DNA from: SVTX01 sp964629615
GTDB lineage: Bacteria > Bacillota > Clostridia > Oscillospirales > CAG-272
Length of the DNA: 15,836 nucleotides
Assembly: GCA_964629615.1 (NCBI GenBank)
Contig: CAZVUD010000035.1
Coordinates: 1-15,836 of the forward strand
Direction: 5' to 3'
Shown here: piece after piece, positions 7,357 to 14,318 of the stretch
Layout of the letters: each line of letters starts with the position of its first letter
How positions within the stretch are numbered: the first letter of the stretch is position 1
Position numbers and translations under genes: made by a program
The notes under the pieces: generated by a model
What the model saw: only the letters and a program-made list of their open reading frames with translations
Told to the model about the DNA's origin: nothing
The model's database searches: none

Positions 7357-8283
7357 TCAAGACAGGATATCTCCGACACTCAGCTTTCTGCCGCGTATAT
7401 AATCTTCGGCTCTCATCCTGCCCTTGCCCTCGGGAAGCACAGTCGTAAAGACTATACTGCCCTCACCGCAAGCGACCTCGATACCGCCCTCAAGCGAGAT
7501 GACCGTACCTGCCGCGCCTCCTGCAGTACCTCCGACATGCGCACTTACGACCTTAAGGAGCTTTCCGTCAGGCGTGTGCGTGAAGGCAAGTGGTATCGGG
7601 GACAGACCGCGTATCTGATCGTGAAGCTCGGAAGCGCTCCTTGAAAAATCTATGATACAGTCGCTCTTTTCTATCTTGGATGCGTAATTTGACTCGGCAT
7701 CGTTCTGCTTTTTGCGCACTATGCTTCCGTCCTTTATGGCATTTACGGTGCTGACGATAGCTTCAGCTCCTGCAAGTGCAAGCTTGTCGTGCAGAGTTTC
7801 AAAGTTGTCATCATCCTCGATCGTGACAGATCTTTTCATTATCATATCTCCCGTATCAAGCCCCTCTGCCATATACATGGTCGTCACGCCGCTGACCTTT
7901 TCACCGTCGATTATGGCTCTCTGTATCGGAGCTGCACCTCTGTATTTCGGCAAAAGCGAGGCGTGCACATTGATGCATCCGTACTTCGGATGATCAAGCA
8001 CGTTCTTTGGCAGTATCTTGCCGTATGCCACGACCACTATAAGCTCGGCGGACAGCTGATTCAGCAATCCTTCAAACTCCTCTCCTCTGAGAGTTGCAGG
8101 CTGATATACGGGTATATTTTTTTCTATCGCATATTCTTTCACAGGGGGGGGTGTCATGACATATCCCCTGCCCTTGGGCTTATCGGGCTGTGTAACAACG
8201 CCGACTATCTCTTCGCCTGCCTTGTAAAGTGCGTCAAGGCATGTCATGGCGATATCGGGCGTTCCCATAAACAGTATCTTCAT
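7357..8283 (-). CDS. fmt: Methionyl-tRNA formyltransferase
   Basis: 308 aa. It formylates the amino group of Met-tRNA(fMet) with 10-formyl-tetrahydrofolate, giving the initiator tRNA. The formyltransferase domain starts MKILFMGTPDIA and contains the catalytic set N105, H107 (INVHASLLPKYRGAAPI) and D143 (AEGLDTGDM). The C-terminal domain, from about residue 205, is the tRNA-binding OB-like module. ATG 8283 is chosen over an upstream in-frame TTG (8295) because GGAG sits 6 nt before it and it matches the family N-terminus. The gene is directly downstream of def, which removes the formyl group after translation. An eight-base C/G run (8144-8151) encodes a triple proline and is in frame. Confidence 0.97.
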   Translation of the reverse strand: MKILFMGTPDIAMTCLDALYKAGEEIVGVVTQPDKPKGRGYVMTPPPVKEYAIEKNIPVYQPATLRGEEFEGLLNQLSAELIVVVAYGKILPKNVLDHPKYGCINVHASLLPKYRGAAPIQRAIIDGEKVSGVTTMYMAEGLDTGDMIMKRSVTIEDDDNFETLHDKLALAGAEAIVSTVNAIKDGSIVRKKQNDAESNYASKIEKSDCIIDFSRSASELHDQIRGLSPIPLAFTHTPDGKLLKVVSAHVGGTAGGAAGTVISLEGGIEVACGEGSIVFTTVLPEGKGRMRAEDYIRGRKLSVGDILS

Positions 8284-8319
8284 TTTATTCTCCAAATCAT
8301 TTTAATGTCGCAATACTTA

Positions 8320-8796
8320 TCAATCGTCAAATTCAAGCTCGTCTGGTGAGAGCATGCGAGTTGCGATATCTGTATAAAGTATTCCGTCAAGGTGATCTAT
8401 CTCATGGCAAAACGCCTGTCCGAGCAGATCCTCACCAACGTAAGTTACAAGCTCACCGTGTCTGTTATACGCCTTAACGGTAACTCTCTCAGGGCGCACG
8501 GTAAGTCCGTATTTGCCCGGCACGGAAAGACAGCCCTCTATGCATTCTCTCTCTCCCTCCGCCTTAACGATCTCGGGATTTATAAGCTCTATGACCTCGC
8601 CCGGCTCTGCCTCTATTACTACTATCCTGCGCAAAACTCCTACCTGCGGTCCTGCAAGTCCGCATCCGTTTGCCGCGCGCATGGTTTCGACCATATCATC
8701 AAGGAGAGTAAGCACTCTCGGTGTTATCTTTTCTACGGGACGGCACACCTTCTTTAAGGTATCGTCGCCTATCTTTACTATCTTAAGCTTTGCCAT
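8320..8796 (-). CDS. def: Peptide deformylase
   Basis: 158 aa. It is a metalloenzyme that removes the N-formyl group from nascent proteins at the ribosome. All three family motifs are present: GCGLAGPQ (44-51), EGCLS (87-91, metal ligand C89) and HEIDH (131-135, two His ligands and catalytic Glu). The motif spacing suits the bacterial type 1 enzyme. ATG 8796 is preferred to an upstream in-frame TTG (8814) because AAGGAAG lies 7 nt before it. It is separated from priA by 21 bp and from fmt by 36 bp, so the three are probably co-transcribed. Confidence 0.97.
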   Translation of the reverse strand: MAKLKIVKIGDDTLKKVCRPVEKITPRVLTLLDDMVETMRAANGCGLAGPQVGVLRRIVVIEAEPGEVIELINPEIVKAEGERECIEGCLSVPGKYGLTVRPERVTVKAYNRHGELVTYVGEDLLGQAFCHEIDHLDGILYTDIATRMLSPDELEFDD

Positions 8797-8817
8797 TTTA
8801 TATCTTCCTTTCAAAAA

Positions 8818-11325
8818 TCAAAGTCCTGACGGGTTAAAATCAACTGTCAGTATCGGTCTTGACGCATTTTCTCTGCCAAATGTCTTTAAAAGGTGGGAGA
8901 AAAGCTCTCTCGATCTCTTATTTATACGGCATTTTATAACTATGCGTATCCTGTATTTGCCTTCCATTTTGTAAACGGGGGCTTCGAACGGTCCAAACAT
9001 CAAAAATCTCACATCACTGAATTGATCCTTAGTAAGCACCTCTATCTCTTCTTTAAGCCTTGTGGCTGTCATAAGAGCCTGCTTTTCATCCGAGGATGTA
9101 AGCGTAAGTAATGCTATATCGCAATAGGGTGGGAATGTGAGCAGCTTGCGAAGTCTGATCTCGTTTTTGTAAAACTCCTCGTAGTCCTGCGTGCATGCAC
9201 GCTTTATTATATCATTATCGGGGTTATTTGTCTGTATCAGCGCGTATCCCTCTCTGTCGCCTCTGCCTGCACGACCTATGACCTGTGTCAGCATGGAAAA
9301 GGTGCGCTCGTTTGCATGATAATCGTCAACATACAGCGACATATCCGCAAGCAGGACTCCGACAAGGGTAACATCGGGAAAATCGTGACCCTTGGTCACC
9401 ATTTGAGTTCCAAGCAGCACGTCGCCCTCATGCCTCCTGAAAGCCTCCAGAAGATCCTTGTGGGATTCCTTTTTGGAGGTGGTATCAGCATCCAGCCTTA
9501 TTATACGGCGTCCCGGCAACAGCTCTTGTAATTCTTCCTCTATCTTCTGCGTGCCGAATCCAAGCCTTTGTATGTGATCCGAACCGCACTGAGGGCAGCT
9601 GCTCGGCACGGAAGTCTTATATCCGCAAAGATGGCAGAACAAAAATCCGCTGTCATAATTTCCCTTGTATGTATGATAATGCATAGCAACAGAGCAATTC
9701 GGACACTTGATGCTCTCCCCACAGCTCCTGCAGCTTATCATGGTATTATATCCGCGCCTGTTTAAAAACAGTATCGCCTGCTCGCCGCGCCCTGTAACGC
9801 TAACAAGCTTTTCGCGCAATCGCTGACCTATCGGCGACATATTTCCTGCGCGGCACTCGTTTCTCATGTCATATATATCTACCGTCGGGAGCTTTGCGTC
9901 GTTATATCTCTGCTTTAATGTCAAAAGCTTGTATTTTCCGTCACATGCCTTGGTATAGCTCTCAACCGACGGGGTTGCCGAAGCAAGAAGCATGACTGCG
10001 TTCATATCGGCACACCTGAAGCGCGCAACATCTCTTGCGTGATATTTCGGATTTGTTTCGGACTTGTATGTCGCCTCATGCTCTTCATCTATAACGATAA
10101 GACCGAGGTCCTTTACAGGCGCGAATATTGCCGAGCGCGTGCCTATAACTATATCAGCCTCGCCCGAGCGTATCTTTGAATACGCATCATATCTCTCTCC
10201 TGCCGAAAGAGCCGAATGCACAAGTGCTATGCGGTTGCCGAAATAGGAATAAAATCTGCCGAGCGTCTGGGGCGTCAAGGCTATCTCAGGCAGGAGCATG
10301 AGAGCTCCCTTGCCGCGGCTGACGCATTCCTCAACTGCCTTCATCATAACGCTCGTTTTTCCGCTTCCCGTAACTCCGTGAAGCAATATCGCCTGCGCTT
10401 TACCTGAATCTATTGCCGATCTTATATAGGAAAATGCATTATTCTGCTCGTCTGTAAGCGTTATCTCTCGCCTCTCTGACGCATTGACGGAAATGCTCTC
10501 GCGGTACACCCGCTTAAGTATCTCTTCAACTATGCCCTTTTCCTTTAGTGCCTTAAGCTGAGCCTTTGAGGCATCTGTGGCATCAAGCACTGTATCTACT
10601 GCTATCTCTCCCTCGTTTTCAAGGAGATATTCTATGATCTGCTTGTGCTTTTGACTGCGAAGCTTCAAGTCGGAATCTCCGTACAGTATCCGCCTTGCAT
10701 TCTCCCTGTCTGAAAGCGTGCAATAAACATCAAACTGCTCAGATGCACTTCCGCTCTCGCGGAGGTCTCTGCCTATATACTTTTTCTGCAAAAGCTTTTT
10801 TAAAGATTCCGACGCGCTTCCCGCGCCAAATCTTGCCTTCAAGGAATCCTCGCTCACATACCCTCTGCCCTTTATATACTCATAAACAAACAGATCGGCA
10901 GGATCCAGCTCGCATGACAATGAGCGCGACGCGTCCTTTTGCTCACACGGATAATAATATTCGGACAATTTGCCCAGCACCGCCGACGGAACTGCACTTC
11001 GGACAGCATCGCCCATCGTGCAGAGAGTCTGATCCTTTACATAAAAGCAGGTCTTAAGAATATCCTCCGTCACAGGGTCCTTATCCCGACAAACATCCAC
11101 TATCGGCTTTACATCCTTGTAATCCGAGGCTCGCTTCAGCCCGACGGCTATTGCCATCTGCTTTCGGTTGCCCTTGCCGAACGGAACGGTAATGAAGCAT
11201 CCGCGAAAGACATATCCGCGCAGATCAGCAGGAATATAGTAATCGTACTCGTTATCTATACAGTACGGATTATCAAGAATATACACGGAGCAATATTCAT
11301 ATGAAGAAATATCCTTGTCTTGCAT
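8818..11325 (-). CDS. priA: Primosomal replication-restart helicase PriA
   Basis: 835 aa. PriA is a 3'-5' DNA helicase that recognises collapsed replication forks and reloads the replisome. After N-terminal DNA-binding domains come Walker A GVTGSGKT (317-324) and the DEEH box (413-416). Eight zinc-binding cysteines follow (C532, C535, C541, C544, C564, C567, C577, C580), then the arginine-finger motif QVIGRAGR (681-688) and the PriA C-terminal block. The insert between the N-terminal domain and the helicase core (about 130-280) is longer and poorly conserved, as is common in Clostridia. ATG 11325 is preferred over an in-frame GTG at 11340, because GGGAGGA ends 6 nt before the ATG. A strong hairpin separates it from rpoZ, and coaBC, which lies here in B. 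subtilis, is absent. Confidence 0.96.
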   Translation of the reverse strand: MQDKDISSYEYCSVYILDNPYCIDNEYDYYIPADLRGYVFRGCFITVPFGKGNRKQMAIAVGLKRASDYKDVKPIVDVCRDKDPVTEDILKTCFYVKDQTLCTMGDAVRSAVPSAVLGKLSEYYYPCEQKDASRSLSCELDPADLFVYEYIKGRGYVSEDSLKARFGAGSASESLKKLLQKKYIGRDLRESGSASEQFDVYCTLSDRENARRILYGDSDLKLRSQKHKQIIEYLLENEGEIAVDTVLDATDASKAQLKALKEKGIVEEILKRVYRESISVNASERREITLTDEQNNAFSYIRSAIDSGKAQAILLHGVTGSGKTSVMMKAVEECVSRGKGALMLLPEIALTPQTLGRFYSYFGNRIALVHSALSAGERYDAYSKIRSGEADIVIGTRSAIFAPVKDLGLIVIDEEHEATYKSETNPKYHARDVARFRCADMNAVMLLASATPSVESYTKACDGKYKLLTLKQRYNDAKLPTVDIYDMRNECRAGNMSPIGQRLREKLVSVTGRGEQAILFLNRRGYNTMISCRSCGESIKCPNCSVAMHYHTYKGNYDSGFLFCHLCGYKTSVPSSCPQCGSDHIQRLGFGTQKIEEELQELLPGRRIIRLDADTTSKKESHKDLLEAFRRHEGDVLLGTQMVTKGHDFPDVTLVGVLLADMSLYVDDYHANERTFSMLTQVIGRAGRGDREGYALIQTNNPDNDIIKRACTQDYEEFYKNEIRLRKLLTFPPYCDIALLTLTSSDEKQALMTATRLKEEIEVLTKDQFSDVRFLMFGPFEAPVYKMEGKYRIRIVIKCRINKRSRELFSHLLKTFGRENASRPILTVDFNPSGL

Positions 11326-11370
11326 TGCAGATCCTCCCACGAAACACAGATTTTAGAAAGCAGGGTGCTG

Positions 11371-11408
11371 TACAAAAGACCCAAGCGTTGCGCTCAGGGT
11401 CTTTTGTA
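11371..11408 (-). terminator. Rho-independent terminator or attenuator between rpoZ and priA
   Basis: TACAAAAGACCC (11371-11382) and GGGTCTTTTGTA (11397-11408) are perfectly complementary over 12 bp, and AGCG/CGCT inside the loop can add four more pairs. The A run on one side and T run on the other make it usable as a terminator in both directions, although part of the U run is in the stem. It begins 15 bp past the rpoZ stop codon. No convincing promoter is seen between it and priA, so partial read-through to priA is expected. Confidence 0.75.
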
Positions 11409-11423
11409 TTACAACGCCCCGCA

Positions 11424-11729
11424 TCAAATGTTATTCTCAGTATCGGATGTATCGCTCTCCTGATGCTCTACATCGTGCATTATTGCATATTCGCCGTCAT
11501 GTATCCTGCGTATAGCCGTTCTGACAGCCTTTTCATCACGAAGCTCTTTGTCTATCATGGCATTAATGGGCTTGTCGGATTCTTTGTTTCCAAGGCTTGC
11601 CTTTTCGGCGTCATCTCTCTGCTTGACATACTCATCCGTAACGATCCTTGCGCATCTTGCCGTAGCAAGAGAAAGCTCGTAGCGGTTGAATTTGCCCTTT
11701 GTAAGTTCATCAATAGTTGGATAAAGCAT
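11424..11729 (-). CDS. rpoZ: DNA-directed RNA polymerase omega subunit
   Basis: 101 aa. Omega is a small subunit that helps fold and retain beta-prime in the core RNA polymerase. The N-terminus MLYPTIDELTKGKFNRYELSLATARCAR (about 1-28) is the characteristic RpoZ segment. The C-terminal half, from about residue 35, is charged and less conserved and ends in an acidic tail (HQESDTSDTE). The ATG has GGAGG 9 nt upstream. In B. subtilis gmk lies just upstream; here the upstream neighbour is remA and the 84-bp gap holds no gene. Confidence 0.93.
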   Translation of the reverse strand: MLYPTIDELTKGKFNRYELSLATARCARIVTDEYVKQRDDAEKASLGNKESDKPINAMIDKELRDEKAVRTAIRRIHDGEYAIMHDVEHQESDTSDTENNI

Positions 11730-11745
11730 ATTAATTGTCCTCCGT

Positions 11746-11760
11746 GCCGCTTTATGCGGC
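11746..11760 (-). other. Small GC hairpin in the remA / rpoZ gap
   Basis: GCCGC (11746-11750) and GCGGC (11756-11760) form a 5-bp GC stem with a 5-nt loop, lying 5-6 nt upstream of the rpoZ ribosome site. In a transcript reading through from remA it could affect rpoZ translation or RNA processing. Confidence 0.35.
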
Positions 11761-11761
11761 T

Positions 11762-11790
11762 ATTATATAATCAAAAATTTTTAACTGAAA
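11762..11790 (-). promoter_or_regulatory. Possible weak promoter for rpoZ
   Basis: TATAAT lies on the minus strand at 11762-11767. The hexamer 17 nt upstream is TTTCAG (11785-11790), a poor -35. It could give rpoZ a minor promoter independent of yicC-remA. Given the weak -35 this is tentative. Confidence 0.25.
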
Positions 11791-11813
11791 CACCGTACGG
11801 GAAAATGGATATA

Positions 11814-12077
11814 TCACACCTCGTCGTCATCATCCGAAAGCTCTGCGCCCTCAAGCCTGCCCTTTATGGTATCGGGCTTTACGGCAGAAAGAATGATATG
11901 CTCGGAATCTGTTATTATAACAGATTTTGTCTTTTTGCCGCATGACACGTCGATCACCCTGCCTGCATCCTTTGCATCCTGTACCATTCGCTTTATCGGT
12001 GCGGAATCGGGAGTCACAAGTGACACTATCCTGTCCGCGGCGACCATGTTGCCGTAGCCTATATTTATAAATCTCAT
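11814..12077 (-). CDS. remA: RemA/DUF370 family DNA-binding regulator
   Basis: 87 aa, almost entirely the DUF370 domain: INIGYGNMV (4-12), the SAPIKRMVQDA block (25-35) and VIITDSEHIILSAV (53-66). The family member RemA of B. subtilis is a DNA-binding activator of biofilm matrix and osmoprotection genes; the target genes in this organism are unknown. The last ten residues are strongly acidic (DDDDE), which adds to the common core. GGGTGA lies 4-5 nt before the ATG, and the gene starts 15 bp after yicC. The yicC-remA pairing is the usual one in Bacillota, where gmk normally follows but is missing here. Confidence 0.93.
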   Translation of the reverse strand: MRFINIGYGNMVAADRIVSLVTPDSAPIKRMVQDAKDAGRVIDVSCGKKTKSVIITDSEHIILSAVKPDTIKGRLEGAELSDDDDEV

Positions 12078-12092
12078 ACCGTCACCCGTTTA

Positions 12093-12980
12093 TCATTCTA
12101 TATTCTGTATCTGTTCTCTGATCTTTTCAAGCTCAGTCTTTACACCCACTACAAGGCGGGCAATGCTTGAGTTTTGACATTTGGATCCTATCGTATTGAT
12201 CTCTCTGTTCATCTCCTGAAGCAAGAAGTCTATGCTCCTGCCCACAGGCTCATCCTTTTGCATATATTCCTCAAAAGCGCAGAAATGTGATGACAGACGA
12301 ACTATCTCCTCATCTATTGCTGCCCTGTCGGCATATATCGCGCATTCTGTAAGTATCCTGTTTTCGTCCAGCGTTATGTTGTTGTCGGCAAGCACGGCAC
12401 GCAGCTTTTCCTCAAGCTTTTTCTTGTATCCGCAGATATCGTCGCAAGACAGCGCCTTTATCTCCTCAACATATCCCTTGACGGTCTCAAGCTTCAAGAC
12501 TATATCTGCCTGTATGCGCTCGCCCTCAAGGCATCTGCCGCTGATAAATCTTTCCGCAGCCATCTCCAGAACTCCCATAACGTCGGCATCACGCGCCTCC
12601 TCATCTATCTCGGGAGCTTTATATGTAAACACATCGCTGTTTCTTATAACATCCGACAGCCTTATATCGCCGCAAAGTCCGTATCTTTCCTGAAGCTCCT
12701 TCAGCACAGAAACATATCTGTCCGTAAATTCGTAATTTACACTTATCTCGCCCTCATCATCTGCCGCTCCGCTGATCGTGATGCACACATCCACCTTGCC
12801 TCTCGTTATTCCGAGAGCAGAGAGCGCGGGCTTTATTTTCTGTTCCAAGTGCGAAAGACTGCGCGGAAGCTTTGACTGACATTCAAAATATCGGTTGTTG
12901 ACAGACTTGATCTCACAAGTTATCTCGCGTCCTCCGACAGTTTCCTTTGCACGTCCGAACGACGTCATACTTCTGAACAT
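12093..12980 (-). CDS. YicC/YloC family endoribonuclease
   Basis: 295 aa. The N-terminal YicC domain begins MFRSMTSFGRA and includes EIKSVNNRYFE (23-33). The C-terminal DUF1732 block is visible as GRSIDFLLQEMNREINT (about 247-263) followed by IGSKCQNSSIARLVV. YicC-like proteins have been reported as endoribonucleases; substrates in Clostridia are unknown. AGGAG is 9 nt before the ATG. It is the first gene after a near-consensus promoter at 13015-13043 and heads the run remA, rpoZ and onward. Confidence 0.95.
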   Translation of the reverse strand: MFRSMTSFGRAKETVGGREITCEIKSVNNRYFECQSKLPRSLSHLEQKIKPALSALGITRGKVDVCITISGAADDEGEISVNYEFTDRYVSVLKELQERYGLCGDIRLSDVIRNSDVFTYKAPEIDEEARDADVMGVLEMAAERFISGRCLEGERIQADIVLKLETVKGYVEEIKALSCDDICGYKKKLEEKLRAVLADNNITLDENRILTECAIYADRAAIDEEIVRLSSHFCAFEEYMQKDEPVGRSIDFLLQEMNREINTIGSKCQNSSIARLVVGVKTELEKIREQIQNIE

Positions 12981-13014
12981 TCAACACTACTCCTATTTTA
13001 AGACATATATATTT

Positions 13015-13043
13015 ATTGTAATATATTTTGCTCAAAATGTCAA
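13015..13043 (-). promoter_or_regulatory. Sigma-A promoter of yicC
   Basis: On the minus strand TTGACA (13038-13043) and TACAAT (13015-13020) are separated by exactly 17 nt. The start of transcription would be near 13008, about 28 nt upstream of the yicC ATG. It lies just after the terminator-like hairpin at 13089-13120, which supports a transcription-unit boundary here. Confidence 0.85.
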
Positions 13044-13088
13044 GAGCTTTATGCAAAACAGAACGAGATTTTTTATTTGAATATCAAA

Positions 13089-13120
13089 GCGCCGCGCATT
13101 CTTTACATCCCGCGCGGCGC
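13089..13120 (-). terminator. GC-rich hairpin ending the secreted/membrane protein unit
   Basis: GCGCCGCGC (13089-13097) pairs perfectly with GCGCGGCGC (13112-13120) over 9 bp around a 14-nt loop. On the minus strand it is followed by TTTGATATT, a short U-rich run. It sits between the small membrane protein genes and the yicC promoter, where a terminator is expected. Confidence 0.7.
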
Positions 13121-13145
13121 CTATGCGTCATCATATTTTATCATT

Positions 13146-13208
13146 TCAAAAAGGCATGCATCCGCCAAAAAGCAAAATAAAGATCAATAGCAAATACAGC
13201 CTGTGCAC
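13146..13208 (-). CDS. Possible 20-aa hydrophobic micro-protein
   Basis: A GTG-started frame of 20 codons encodes MHRLYLLLIFILLFGGCMPF: a basic start, a hydrophobic helix of about 12 residues, then GGCMPF. It begins 16 nt past the stop of the 72-aa membrane protein gene and ends before the terminator hairpin, so it should be in the same transcript. A GAGG overlaps the end of the upstream gene, but at about 12 nt from the GTG it is further than ideal. A GGC near the end of a hydrophobic stretch resembles a lipobox, but nothing follows it to anchor. It may be a real membrane micro-protein or chance; I do not recognise a family. Confidence 0.35.
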   Translation of the reverse strand: MHRLYLLLIFILLFGGCMPF

Positions 13209-13224
13209 CGCTATATCTGATGCC

Positions 13225-13443
13225 TCATTTTTTCTTTCCCGTTTTCATTATAACTATCGCAAGGAATACAAGTGAGAGCATAAAGAGGGCAAGCAACACC
13301 ACAATCAGCGCCACAGCGCCTGTATTCAGCGCACCGTTATCGCTCGGCAGACCGTATTCCGTTGCAAACGCAGGTGAGCACATAAGCATTGTGAGAAAGC
13401 AAAATGTCAAGATCAATATGCATATTCTTATCTTTTTATCCAT
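13225..13443 (-). CDS. Small single-helix membrane protein with signal peptide (72 aa)
   Basis: 72 aa starting MDKKIRICILIL. Residues 1-27 look like a cleavable signal peptide ending PAFA-TE. A short exposed segment (TEYGLPSDNGALNTG, about 28-42) precedes a second hydrophobic helix (about 43-67) and a basic tail KTGKKK. This predicts a tiny type I membrane protein with roughly 15 residues outside and Lys residues inside. ATG 13443 is chosen because GGAGGAT lies 6 nt upstream; a longer in-frame opening adds 23 residues that would spoil the signal peptide. The first 8 nt overlap the end of the preceding secreted protein gene (ATGGATAA), indicating translational coupling and joint function. The family is not recognised. 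Confidence 0.75.
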   Translation of the reverse strand: MDKKIRICILILTFCFLTMLMCSPAFATEYGLPSDNGALNTGAVALIVVLLALFMLSLVFLAIVIMKTGKKK

Positions 13444-14254
13444 AGTATCCTCCGTTATAAAAAAGCAAGACCCTTTCTTCTCCGTATATATTTGTACCCT
13501 GACGTATCTCAAAGGGTCTTATGATGAGACAAGTCAGATCGTTTCCCATGTCGATCGAAAGAGCAAAGAATACCTCCTCCGAAATATCCGCAGAGCGACA
13601 TTTTGTATGGGCAAGCCCGAAATGCATATCCGCCATAAGCGTCATATGCTCAACAGTACCCCTATACGGGCAGATCCTGTACACATCAAAGCCCGTGAGG
13701 TATTTGCCGTCCGACACACCGACAGCTCTTATTATGCCCTCTCCCATCTGTATTCCGACGAATCTTGCATCGGCGCATTGCACATCTCTGTATACCGCTC
13801 CGCAAAGGCTTGCCGTAATATATAAAGCTTTGCCCGACTCTATTGCCACAGCTGTCCTGTCTTTATTTCCTGCAAGAGAAAATCCGCATATCTCTGCATC
13901 CGATCTGAAATAGAAATAAGCTATCTCCCCTGTGGAAGGTATATTTCCCGTCCCTTCGATCAATATATCTATCCTGCCGCAAGATGTATCATTCACCGTA
14001 AGTCGCGTACTGCCTGCACCTATCGCAGAAATGCAATGAGAATATCTGCATTTAGTATCATCGTAAATAATTGACAGAAGTGCTCCGCAAAAGCCTTTTT
14101 CGCCCTTGGACGCGAGCGTGACCTTTATATGATCCCCCACGCTCTCGGCTGAAAGATAAAAGCATATATCATCCGACACAGCCGATACACAAAGACCCAT
14201 ACGGCATAGTGTGAGTATAAAAACAAGCATGAAAAGAAAGCAGCGCTTTAACAC
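13436..14254 (-). CDS. Secreted cysteine-rich protein, possible cohesin-like domain
   Basis: 272 aa. Residues 1-25 are a signal peptide (basic start, hydrophobic core, likely cleavage after CVSA). Residues about 30-125 resemble a cohesin/carbohydrate-binding-type beta-sandwich: IKVTLASKGEKGFCGALLSIIYDDTKC looks like the strand pair of such domains, followed by STGEIAYFYFRS. The similarity is remote and judged by eye. The mature part holds 11 cysteines (31, 56, 69, 74, 92, 123, 151, 160, 195, 219, 242), many for an exported Bacillota protein. There is no C-terminal membrane helix or LPxTG motif. The start is GTG with GGAGG 4 nt before it; an overlapping ATG two bases upstream is closed at once by a stop. 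The stop overlaps the 72-aa membrane protein gene, which could be its partner or anchor. Function unknown. Confidence 0.8.
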   Translation of the reverse strand: MLKRCFLFMLVFILTLCRMGLCVSAVSDDICFYLSAESVGDHIKVTLASKGEKGFCGALLSIIYDDTKCRYSHCISAIGAGSTRLTVNDTSCGRIDILIEGTGNIPSTGEIAYFYFRSDAEICGFSLAGNKDRTAVAIESGKALYITASLCGAVYRDVQCADARFVGIQMGEGIIRAVGVSDGKYLTGFDVYRICPYRGTVEHMTLMADMHFGLAHTKCRSADISEEVFFALSIDMGNDLTCLIIRPFEIRQGTNIYGEERVLLFYNGGYYG

Positions 14255-14284
14255 ATGTCCTCCAAAAAGGCAATATTTCTTTTA

Positions 14285-14313
14285 CATGATACGCAGCAGC
14301 GCGTCAGATCATG
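14285..14313 (-). other. Imperfect hairpin between uridine kinase and the secreted protein gene
   Basis: CATGAT (14285-14290) and ATCATG (14308-14313) pair, with inner ACGC/GCGT pairing across a 3-nt bulge. On the minus strand it is followed by TAAAAG, so there is no U tract. It could be a weak terminator or processing site in the 64-bp gap. Confidence 0.3.
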
Positions 14314-14318
14314 ACATT

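Noticed and set aside
11730..11813. Search for a remnant of guanylate kinase between remA and rpoZ
   Set aside because: The 84-bp gap has no P-loop or other kinase-like coding sequence in any frame.
11301..11945. 214-aa plus-strand open frame spanning the priA start, terminator hairpin, rpoZ and part of remA
   Set aside because: It runs antisense through two conserved genes and a terminator; the composition does not look like a real protein.
13220..13825. 201-aa plus-strand open frame opposite the secreted protein unit
   Set aside because: The minus-strand genes there have good ribosome sites, signal peptides and a coupled overlap, which the plus-strand frame lacks.
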